Shown: positions 1 to 5,738 of the stretch, piece after piece
Numbering within the stretch: position 1 is the stretch's first letter
How the letters are laid out: every line of letters begins with the position of its first letter
DNA from: an uncultured Flavobacteriales bacterium
Lineage (GTDB): Bacteria; Bacteroidota; Bacteroidia; Flavobacteriales; Schleiferiaceae
Direction of reading: 5' to 3'
Length of the DNA stretch: 5,801 bases
Assembly: GCA_903821715.1 (NCBI GenBank)
Contig: CAIJMB010000012.1
Span: 1-5,801 of the forward strand
The notes under the pieces: model-generated
What the model saw: only the letters and a program-made list of their open reading frames with translations
What the model was told of the DNA's origin: nothing
The model's database searches: none
Position numbers and translations under genes: made by a program

Positions 1-22
1 AAGACCTCGAAGGAATTCCGAC

Positions 23-1549
23 TTAATGATCTTGTGTCAGCTCCTCAACCCGTGCATACCGAGCATAATCGGTTCCGTCTGATTTGACCGTTGGTCCGCG
101 CTTCACCCACGTCGTGCTATACTGCCTCAACGTGTCAGGAAGTACCTCGAGCCACCCCGCAGCCACGGCAATCACTTCACCGTGGTAAAGCACCTCGGTT
201 AGGTGGCCCCGGTCCCGGCAGTAGTCGCCTTCGTGCGGCACGCCGCGTGCGGTACCCGACAATCCGTCGAGCAGGTAGCTGTTCCAGTAGCTTCCTATAA
301 AAGCTACGGATCCTGAATTGTTTTGGGCCTCGCGAAGTAGTTCGACGGCCTGAGCGCGCGAAAGGCGACCTCGAGCACCAGTGGAGAACTGCGTCGTGAA
401 CGACCATGCGGCCCAGGCCTGAAGCCCCCAGAGACCGATGAGCACCACAGCGAGTGAGGGGCGCGTGATCCGTCCCGAATCGCGCAGGTAGGACAGCACC
501 GCCAAAGCGCCCCAGCCATACGCCGCCGCGAAATAGCGCAGCGGAAAGTCATTGGCTGCATTCCACCCCGAAGCATGTACGGCCGCCCAGGAGGCTAGCG
601 TAGCCAGCGCCAGTGTGCGCGTCAAGGCAGAAGCCGGCGTGCGACGAATCAGACCCCAGGCAACCAATATGGCGATCATTGCAAGCACGACCCACCAAAA
701 AATTAGGTTAAAGGGTTTGTTTCCGGTGCCATTCAGCGTCATGATCCATTCGGACCACTGGTTTGCCATGGACCCGAGAATATCGTGGGGCTCCGCAAGC
801 AACCGAGCAAAGCCGCGCTGGTGCGGAGCACCCGCCTTAGCCGCCCACAGTGCCACGGCCCCGATGAGGGTGGCGACAGCGAATACCCAGGGATGCTGAC
901 GTAGGCGAACCCCAAGGTGATCGCGATAGCACCACATAGCAGGCGCGAGCAAGGCTACCGACAATTCTGACGCCCAGATACTGGCCCAGGCCGTAAGAGG
1001 AATCACGGCGGCACGAATTCCCGCCCTCAATCCCTTTCGCGACCCGTGGTTGTCATCTCGATCGTTGCGCGCAGGTGCGCCGCGCCGTTCCGCCTCGAGC
1101 AGCGCCAGCAGACCAAGGCCCACCCCAAATTGACTCAAGTAAGGATGGCCGATATTGACCAATTCATAAAACGGGTAGGGGGGTAATGTGAGGGCGGCCC
1201 AACCCAGAACGGCTAACAGCACATCGCGTACCAACCAGGCCCAAAGGGCTCCGCATCCCAGCAGGACCGCTGCCTGAACCCAAACCATGGCGGTAAGTCC
1301 GTCGAGCCCCAAGGTAGTCAACACCGAACCCAAGAAAGGTAGCAGGCTGCCCAGTCGGTCCTGGCCCCAGTAGTAGGCATCGCGGCTCCAATCGAATCGC
1401 TCGGCCATCAGCGCGTGAATCACTTGATCGGCGTTGAGGTGGGGATTGGTCGCCACGCTGAAGTTCGCTGCAAAAAGCCACGCCGTAAGGACTCCAACGG
1501 CGGCGGCCAGCCCATGGGGCCAGCTAAATGTCAGCGCTTTGAGCCTCAC
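23..1549 (-). CDS. Polytopic membrane protein, GT-C glycosyltransferase-like
   Basis: This 508-residue protein has about ten hydrophobic segments, roughly at residues 12-32, 66-82, 86-107, 109-124, 137-152, 178-207, 219-238, 281-300, 310-326, 338-355 and 364-384. A soluble C-terminal tail follows, about 390-508. After the first segment come an acidic residue in NADQ (Asp41) and the block YYWGQDRLGSLLP (59-71). Further in are ASELS (Glu195) and PLRYF (336-340). An early acidic loop residue plus many membrane spans is typical of GT-C enzymes (PMT/ArnT/RgtA-like), which move sugars from polyprenyl-phosphate donors on the outer membrane face; that role is inferred and the acceptor is unknown. Residues 155-176 form a charged, probably cytoplasmic loop. 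The start is GTG, and its GTGA overlaps the upstream TGA stop by 4 bases; no in-frame ATG lies nearby. It is the last gene of the four-gene operon. Membrane protein is near certain, GT-C moderate. Confidence 0.72.
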   Translation of the reverse strand: MRLKALTFSWPHGLAAAVGVLTAWLFAANFSVATNPHLNADQVIHALMAERFDWSRDAYYWGQDRLGSLLPFLGSVLTTLGLDGLTAMVWVQAAVLLGCGALWAWLVRDVLLAVLGWAALTLPPYPFYELVNIGHPYLSQFGVGLGLLALLEAERRGAPARNDRDDNHGSRKGLRAGIRAAVIPLTAWASIWASELSVALLAPAMWCYRDHLGVRLRQHPWVFAVATLIGAVALWAAKAGAPHQRGFARLLAEPHDILGSMANQWSEWIMTLNGTGNKPFNLIFWWVVLAMIAILVAWGLIRRTPASALTRTLALATLASWAAVHASGWNAANDFPLRYFAAAYGWGALAVLSYLRDSGRITRPSLAVVLIGLWGLQAWAAWSFTTQFSTGARGRLSRAQAVELLREAQNNSGSVAFIGSYWNSYLLDGLSGTARGVPHEGDYCRDRGHLTEVLYHGEVIAVAAGWLEVLPDTLRQYSTTWVKRGPTVKSDGTDYARYARVEELTQDH

Positions 1550-1953
1550 AAGCTTGAAGCGTAGGCGGCGAAGCGGTCGAGGATCATTTGCCAGCCCATG
1601 CGCTGCATTTCGTGGCTGTTCTCAGATTCGGGATCAAATCGCTCGGTGACGAGGCATGTGCCGTCGCCCCGGTCGCTGAAGTCCACCGTCCAGCGGCGCC
1701 CGTCGCTCATGGCGAGCGCGAGGTGCTTGCCGGGGTCCACCGCCGTGTAGGTTGATTCAAAATCAAACCCAAACGACCCGTCGCGGGCTTCCATGCGCGA
1801 ATTCAAGGTTCCGCCCACGCGAACGTCGTTCGACGCCTTGGGGCAGCACCAGTCGTCGCTGGCAAAATTCCAATTCACTACGTGTTCGGGCTCGGTAAAC
1901 GCTCTCCATGCCGTGTGGGGGGCGGCCGAAACCGCCGTAGAGACTTCAATCAT
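1546..1953 (-). CDS. SRPBCC / AHSA1-family ligand-binding protein
   Basis: This 135-residue protein is the usual length for a single-domain AHSA1-like member of the START/SRPBCC superfamily, a helix-grip fold around a hydrophobic pocket. Recognisable features are the opening IEVSTAVSAAPHTAWRAFTEP, the block VVNWNFASDDWCCPKASND (about 25-43), RVGGTLNSRMEARDGSFGF (45-63), and the closing helix with MQRMGWQMILDRF (about 117-129). There is no signal peptide, so it is cytoplasmic. Members bind small hydrophobic ligands or act in stress and detoxification operons; the ligand cannot be read here. It starts with ATG, 27 bases after the dioxygenase stop, and its TGA overlaps the GTG start of the membrane-protein gene. 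The family call is firm and the function open. Confidence 0.92.
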   Translation of the reverse strand: MIEVSTAVSAAPHTAWRAFTEPEHVVNWNFASDDWCCPKASNDVRVGGTLNSRMEARDGSFGFDFESTYTAVDPGKHLALAMSDGRRWTVDFSDRGDGTCLVTERFDPESENSHEMQRMGWQMILDRFAAYASSL

Positions 1954-1957
1954 GCCC

Positions 1958-1965
1958 TAAAAGTA
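1958..1965 (-). promoter_or_regulatory. Weak internal promoter-like -7 element
   Basis: On the minus strand the gap before the SRPBCC gene reads TACTTTTA, then GGGC, then ATG. This matches the Bacteroidota -7 element TAnnTTTG at all but the last base. It has the same 4-base distance to the start codon as the promoter of the first gene of the operon. No -33 TTG is seen at a suitable distance. It may let the last two genes be expressed separately, or it may be chance. Confidence 0.22.
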
Positions 1966-1980
1966 AGGGGAATGCGCCGA

Positions 1981-2802
1981 TTAGGCTCCGAGCGCCAACG
2001 ACGTCATGGTCAGCGAACCAGCTAGTGCATAGTCGTTAAATACTTCAAGCGCTTCATCTGGCTCTCGTAATGACAACGCATAAAGCATGGGCAGGTAGTG
2101 CTCGGGGGTCGGAATCGCGAACTGCACCGCACTACCTAGTCGCGCGTACTGCGCCAACTCGTCGAGTCGCTGGCCTCTTACGCGCTCCATCAATACGGCG
2201 TGCGCCTCGGTCGCCCAGTCGTAGGCGAATCCTACCTGATTCAGGCGATCCCAGGCCACGCGGCGCAGGTTGTGAACCATGTTTCCGCTGCCCACAATAA
2301 GCACACCCCGGCGGCGCAAGGCCGTAAGCGACTTGGCCAAGGCCACATGTTCGGTCGGAGTTTTACCTCGGTCCAAACTCATCTGGACCACGGGCACATC
2401 GGCGTTGGGAACCAAATGCAGGAGTACACTCCAAGCGCCATGGTCCAGGCCCCAGTGCTCGTGGTCGAGCGCGCCGAGCGTCAGCTCTGCTCCGGCGCTC
2501 GCCAGTGCCGGCATGCCGGGAGCGGGGTACTGCACTTGGTAGAGTGGCTCGGGGAAGCCTCCGAAGTCGTGAATCGTGCGCGGCTGGACCATGGCGGTGA
2601 ATTGGGTTCCGTACGTTTCCCAGTGGGCCGAAATGCACAAAATCGCCCGCGGCTTCGGGAGCTCAGCGCCCTTCGAATGAATCCCGCGAGTAAAGAGGTT
2701 GTCTTCAATGGCGTTCATGGGGCTGCCGTGGCCCAAAAAGAGCACCGGCATGCGTTCGGTGAGGGTGCTACCCAGCCAGCGGTCTAGTTCCGAGGCGGTC
2801 AT
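1981..2802 (-). CDS. ygiD: 4,5-DOPA extradiol dioxygenase-like protein (LigB superfamily, YgiD type)
   Basis: This 273-residue protein is the usual size for the YgiD/DODA branch of class III (LigB-type) extradiol dioxygenases. These enzymes use a divalent metal and O2 to open catechol rings next to the hydroxyl pair. The expected histidines are all present: His25 in FLGHGSPMNAI, His60 in CISAHWETYG, His177 in GSGNMVHNLR and His235 in PTPEHYLPML. The first, second and fourth are the likely metal ligands and His177 a conserved active-site residue. Also family-typical are IHDFGGFPEPLYQVQYPAPG (78-97) and DHGAWSVLLHL (120-130). There is no signal peptide, so it is cytoplasmic. The ATG overlaps the FrnE-like stop as ATGA, which supports this start over the internal Met18. 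Bacterial members cleave L-DOPA in vitro, but their physiological substrate is generally unknown; a catechol or quinol fits the redox neighbour. Confidence 0.93.
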   Translation of the reverse strand: MTASELDRWLGSTLTERMPVLFLGHGSPMNAIEDNLFTRGIHSKGAELPKPRAILCISAHWETYGTQFTAMVQPRTIHDFGGFPEPLYQVQYPAPGMPALASAGAELTLGALDHEHWGLDHGAWSVLLHLVPNADVPVVQMSLDRGKTPTEHVALAKSLTALRRRGVLIVGSGNMVHNLRRVAWDRLNQVGFAYDWATEAHAVLMERVRGQRLDELAQYARLGSAVQFAIPTPEHYLPMLYALSLREPDEALEVFNDYALAGSLTMTSLALGA

Positions 2803-3446
2803 TGCGCCGCTTCCATCGATTCGCGCATCGCTGCGGCAAACGTGGCCACGGGCTGGGCTCCGCTCAACCCGATTCGGTTGTTGAATACAAAAAACGGAAC
2901 ACCACGCACATTCAGCTTCTGCGCATAAGCCACGTCGGACTCGACTTCGTCATTGAAGACCGTCGGGTCGCTGGCCACGGCGTGAGCAGCCTCGCGGTCC
3001 AAGCCCGCGCGGGCCGCTGCATCGGCGAGGGCGTTCGCCCCGTTGAGGTTTACCCCCTCACAGAAGTAGTCGCGCATCAGTTCTTCTTTGAGCCGAGCCG
3101 CAGCCTCGAGCGACTGGGCGCGGGCCCACTGCAGAAGTCGGTGCGCATCGCGGGTTCGTACCACCTTGGCCTTGGTGAATTCCATCTGGATCCCCACCTG
3201 GCTCGCCCGGTAGGCCACAGCCTGGGTCATGCGCTCGGCATCGGCCACACTCATACCCTTTTTGGCGGCCAAATTGACGGTGCTGGGGGTTCCGAGGTCG
3301 GAATCCGCCACAGTCGGGTCCAGCACAAAGCTCCGAAAGCGGATTTCGGCATCTGAGATTCCGAGTTCGGCCAACGCCCCCTCGAGGTGCCGCTTGCCGA
3401 TGTAGCAAAAGGGGCACGTAATGTCACTGAATACATCTACGGTCAT
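2799..3446 (-). CDS. DsbA-family oxidoreductase, FrnE-like
   Basis: This 215-residue thioredoxin-fold protein belongs to the DsbA/2-hydroxychromene-2-carboxylate isomerase group, FrnE-like branch. It opens with VDVFSDITCPFCYIGKRHLE, containing the redox motif C11-P-F-C14. The helical insertion holds TRDAHRLLQWA (98-108), and the cis-proline loop is NVRGVPFFVF (179-188, Pro184). There is no signal peptide, so it acts in the cytoplasm, unlike classical periplasmic DsbA. FrnE proteins have thiol-disulfide exchange activity and have been linked to oxidative stress; the substrate here is unknown. The ATG lies directly before the family's usual first residues, so the start is secure. It is the first gene of the operon and has its own promoter and palindromic operator candidate immediately upstream. 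Its TGA overlaps the dioxygenase start. Confidence 0.94.
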   Translation of the reverse strand: MTVDVFSDITCPFCYIGKRHLEGALAELGISDAEIRFRSFVLDPTVADSDLGTPSTVNLAAKKGMSVADAERMTQAVAYRASQVGIQMEFTKAKVVRTRDAHRLLQWARAQSLEAAARLKEELMRDYFCEGVNLNGANALADAAARAGLDREAAHAVASDPTVFNDEVESDVAYAQKLNVRGVPFFVFNNRIGLSGAQPVATFAAAMRESMEAAQ

Positions 3447-3450
3447 GATG

Positions 3451-3484
3451 CAAACCTACCACTAAATGTTTAAACATGTAAAAA
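3451..3484 (-). promoter_or_regulatory. Bacteroidota-type promoter of the FrnE-YgiD-SRPBCC-membrane operon
   Basis: The minus strand carries TAGGTTTG (3451-3458), an exact match to the Bacteroidota -7 consensus TAnnTTTG. It is followed by CATC and then the ATG. Twenty bases upstream is TTTTTA (3479-3484), a poor stand-in for the -33 TTG/TTTG element. With this spacing transcription would start at or within a few bases of the ATG, giving a leaderless or nearly leaderless mRNA. The weak -33 element would suit a regulated promoter. Confidence 0.55.
3463..3480. promoter_or_regulatory. Palindromic operator candidate (ATGTTTAAACAT)
   Basis: ATGTTTAAACAT at 3466-3477 is a perfect 12-base inverted repeat. 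After one mismatched pair the symmetry continues for two more pairs, giving an 18-base dyad. It occupies the spacer between the -33-like and -7 elements of the operon promoter, so a bound dimer would block RNA polymerase. The size and symmetry suit a MarR- or TetR-like regulator. The identity of the regulator is not shown, as no such gene lies in the window. Confidence 0.5.
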
Positions 3485-3509
3485 CTAGTAACTGGTTGCT
3501 AGCAACTAG
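3480..3509 (-). terminator. Weak terminator-like hairpin after the DUF5916 gene
   Basis: Directly after the TAG stop, the transcript reads CTAGT, a 15-base interval, ACTAG, then UUUUUA. The outer 5-base-pair stem (3505-3509 with 3485-3489) is followed at once by five U. An inner alternative stem comes from GTTG-CTAG-CAAC (3495-3506). The position and U-run fit an intrinsic terminator, but the stem is short and AT-rich. Termination is possible, not certain. Confidence 0.38.
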
Positions 3510-5681
3510 CTAAGATCCCAAAGCCACCTGACCCTTGAGGTAAGCTTGCCACGCTCCCTGCACGTACTGTCCGCCCGCGTACAGCAAAGTGAACGCGTTG
3601 GGACGGTAGGTGAGAACCGGCTGGATCAGCAGGCGTGCAGCAAAATCATCCCACTGTCCGATCAAACGCAGTTCAGTCGCGCGGGTAAGCGACCATTCGA
3701 GTCCACTTCGGTAAATAAACCCCCTGTAGATCAGCCCTGAACCGTCGAGTTCGTGCATCTGCGAATGAATCAGCATGTGGTTCCAGCGGAGCTGACCGCC
3801 TACTTGGAATTGAAGGTCGAGGGCTGCATTGGATTCGCGCCCCACACGCAGCGGCATTTCGTTGTACACAATGCTTTGGCCAGTGTTCCACTCGAATCCG
3901 GTATTAAACGTTTGGCTAGGCTTCCAGTTGACGTTGACGCCCACCGTACGGAGGTTGCTAAAGCGAACGTCCTTAAACAGTTCATCAAAGCGGATGCGGT
4001 GAAAGAAGCTGCTCCGCAGGTTGCCACCCCACTGGATCCAGCCCCAAGCGAGGTGGTGGTTTTGGCGCAGATCGCCGTCAAAGTACCTGAATTGCGTTGC
4101 CTCGTTGTACACGCCCCAGGTCTTGACCCACTTTTTGTTGGGGAATGCGTTGTAGCTCGCGCCGAGCTCGTAGCGCATCCAGTCGTTTTGCGGTTCAAAG
4201 CCCATTTCGGCCCTGAAGGTGGGGCTTTGGCCCATCACGTCGGCGCGCAGCGTCCAGTGCTTCGACTGGCGCACCAATCCGCTGTACATCGCCATGCCTT
4301 GATATCGCTCTCCGTCGAGGGCGGCAGTGCGCCCTTTGAAGTCCTCGCCTCCCGAGATCCAGTTGGCATTGGGTTCGCGGGTGTCGCTGAATGCGACTTC
4401 GGCTTTAAAGCGCAGGGCGTCGCTGATCCGCAGGTTGACGTCGACTGCGGCGAGCGAACCGCTTCCGCCGTCAAAGTAGGTGCGCTGGGTTCCGAGAAGC
4501 CCAATGCCCGACGCATACGGCAGGCGGCGCTGAATTCGAGCAATGGTCGACCAGTTGGCACCAGAGGTTCCGTACGCCGAAAAATTGCGCCCCGGAACCA
4601 GGTAGGGCGACGCCGCATCGTAGCCGGTGAGCACATAGCTGCGGTACTTCTGGCCCTGGTTGGTGAATTTGGTCAGCCCCAAGGGGTTGGCAATGCTGCG
4701 GGTGTAGACGTAGTTCTGGCGCGTGGCGAACTGGTCGCTGCCCTCGATAAAGAAGGGGCGGCGCTCGGGATAAAAGAGCGCGAACGAGGAGTTGACGGCC
4801 ACCTGGGCGACGTCGGCTTCGACGTTGCTGAAGTCGGGGTTCAGCGCGACCTCTACCGAAGAAGCGGCGTCGAGTCCGATGAACGCGGAACCACCCACCT
4901 TAGCGCCCGGCTGCACGGCCGACCCGGGCTCGCCCACGGCGCTTCCGAAGGCGTAGGGTATGAGTTGGCGGCGGAGTTTGGGTTTGATTCCGTCCAAAAT
5001 CATCGAGTGGGCAAACTGGCAATCAGGACATGCGATCTCGCGGTACTGCGGATTGGCCTGCACGTTGATCTGCACGCCTTTGGTGTAGGTCTGGCGAAAG
5101 AAGGTGAACTTCCAGCGCTGGCGCTTGCTGCTGCCAAACTGCAGGGTATTGAATGGAATTCGTAATTCAACGGTGTATTCGCTCGGGCTGCGCACTCCCT
5201 GGGCCTCAAATTCGACGTCGTACGAAACGTCCATTTGGTCATCCATGTGGTTGGCGGGATCGTTTTTGCGTACGTCGAGCTGGACTCCATACGCGTTGGA
5301 GCCCAAAAAGACCATGTTGCGCGTGTCGCCGTAGACGTCGAGGGCGATTCCGACAAAGTCGTCTTCCCAAGCTGCGTCGCGGCGGTTGAGGTTCGCCCTG
5401 AAGTCGCTTGGGTCGACGCTGCAGCGAAAGGCCACGTACAGGGCCTGGTCGTCTTTGAAGATGAAGCCTTCGGTGGCCAGCGGGGCAGGGGTGTTGTATC
5501 CAGGATTGATCTCCCAGCTGAGCGGTAGGCTCAAGGCTCCGGACCATTCGCCATCCGCCATGGCCCCGTCCACAGTAACCCGTTCTGGCTTGGTCGGAAC
5601 TTCGTGTTCGGTGACCGAGATGGTCTGTCCGAAGCTTGCGGTGCATGCCGCGACAAAAAGAAAAAGGCCCAGTTTGCGCAT
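3510..5681 (-). CDS. DUF5916 outer-membrane protein with CBM9-like N-terminal domain
   Basis: This 723-residue protein is the full length normal for the DUF5916 family. It has a signal peptide (Met1 to about Gly18, MRKLGLFLFVAACTASFG, then Gln). A carbohydrate-binding-family-9-like beta-sandwich follows, about 33-195, with VDGAMADGEW (37-46), ALYVAFRC (80-87), DDFVGIALDVYGD (107-119) and YTVELRIPFNTLQF (169-182). The DUF5916 signature NPDFSNVEAD (281-290) and FYPERRPFFIEGSDQF (303-318) comes next, then alternating amphipathic strands to the end, which suggests an outer-membrane beta-barrel. The function of the family is not established. Proximity to a TonB-receptor-like gene suggests surface nutrient or glycan handling, which is inference. 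Oddities are a CPDC pair (218-221), a C-terminus ending in ALGS instead of an aromatic residue, and VAAC (10-13), which resembles a lipobox but lies very early. The first codons are part of a terminator-like hairpin. Confidence 0.93.
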   Translation of the reverse strand: MRKLGLFLFVAACTASFGQTISVTEHEVPTKPERVTVDGAMADGEWSGALSLPLSWEINPGYNTPAPLATEGFIFKDDQALYVAFRCSVDPSDFRANLNRRDAAWEDDFVGIALDVYGDTRNMVFLGSNAYGVQLDVRKNDPANHMDDQMDVSYDVEFEAQGVRSPSEYTVELRIPFNTLQFGSSKRQRWKFTFFRQTYTKGVQINVQANPQYREIACPDCQFAHSMILDGIKPKLRRQLIPYAFGSAVGEPGSAVQPGAKVGGSAFIGLDAASSVEVALNPDFSNVEADVAQVAVNSSFALFYPERRPFFIEGSDQFATRQNYVYTRSIANPLGLTKFTNQGQKYRSYVLTGYDAASPYLVPGRNFSAYGTSGANWSTIARIQRRLPYASGIGLLGTQRTYFDGGSGSLAAVDVNLRISDALRFKAEVAFSDTREPNANWISGGEDFKGRTAALDGERYQGMAMYSGLVRQSKHWTLRADVMGQSPTFRAEMGFEPQNDWMRYELGASYNAFPNKKWVKTWGVYNEATQFRYFDGDLRQNHHLAWGWIQWGGNLRSSFFHRIRFDELFKDVRFSNLRTVGVNVNWKPSQTFNTGFEWNTGQSIVYNEMPLRVGRESNAALDLQFQVGGQLRWNHMLIHSQMHELDGSGLIYRGFIYRSGLEWSLTRATELRLIGQWDDFAARLLIQPVLTYRPNAFTLLYAGGQYVQGAWQAYLKGQVALGS

Positions 5682-5702
5682 GAAGCTGCAAAACTAGGCC
5701 TT
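5664..5702 (-). promoter_or_regulatory. Terminator-like hairpin enclosing the DUF5916 start codon
   Basis: On the minus strand the arm AAGGCCTAGTTTTGC (5688-5702) pairs with GCAAACTGGGCCTT (5664-5677). There are about 13 base pairs, one mismatch and one bulged base, and the 10-base loop (5678-5687) contains the ATG. A run of U5-C-U5 follows the GGCC. This is the form of an intrinsic terminator, here built into codons 2-9 of the signal peptide. It could end transcripts reading through from the upstream gene, or hide or present the start codon. Confidence 0.5.
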
Positions 5703-5720
5703 GTGCCGTTAGGGGCTTAA
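5689..5720 (-). promoter_or_regulatory. Promoter-like element for the DUF5916 gene
   Basis: The minus strand has TAGTTTTG (5689-5696), an exact match to the TAnnTTTG -7 element, ending 7 bases before the ATG. Twenty-one bases upstream is TTA (5718-5720), one base off the -33 TTG. Transcription from here would leave a leader of only a few bases. The element overlaps the 5' arm of the hairpin around the start codon, so its conservation could serve either purpose. Confidence 0.42.
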
Positions 5721-5738
5721 CCCCGTCGCGCCAGCGAA

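Noticed and set aside
1955..1969. CCCT/AGGG stem just before the SRPBCC start codon
   Set aside because: Four base pairs around a 7-base loop is within chance expectation and has no further support.
2749..2751. Internal ATG (Met18) as the start of the dioxygenase
   Set aside because: The upstream ATG overlaps the preceding stop in the usual coupled arrangement, and a short extension before FLGHGSP is normal for YgiD-like proteins.
2200..2787. A 195-codon open frame on the plus strand opposite the dioxygenase gene
   Set aside because: The opposite strand encodes a complete LigB-type enzyme with all its active-site histidines. The plus-strand translation shows no family features.
2802..3356. 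A 184-codon open frame on the plus strand opposite the FrnE-like gene
   Set aside because: It is a shadow of a clearly conserved thioredoxin-fold gene, with no start signal or domain of its own.
3753..5165. A 470-codon open frame on the plus strand, opposite the DUF5916 gene
   Set aside because: It lies in register with the codons of the real gene, so it stays open simply because that gene avoids TTA, CTA and TCA codons in GC-rich DNA. The translation has no recognisable domain.
5643..5681. Lipoprotein signal (VAAC, residues 10-13) in the DUF5916 protein
   Set aside because: It fits a lipobox by letter but would give a 12-residue signal, shorter than usual. Cleavage after Gly18 before Gln suits a barrel protein better.
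5712..5724. GGGG-CTTAA-CCCC inverted repeat between the receptor-like and DUF5916 genes
   Set aside because: The stem has four base pairs, and no U-run follows on the minus strand, so it is too weak to call a terminator.
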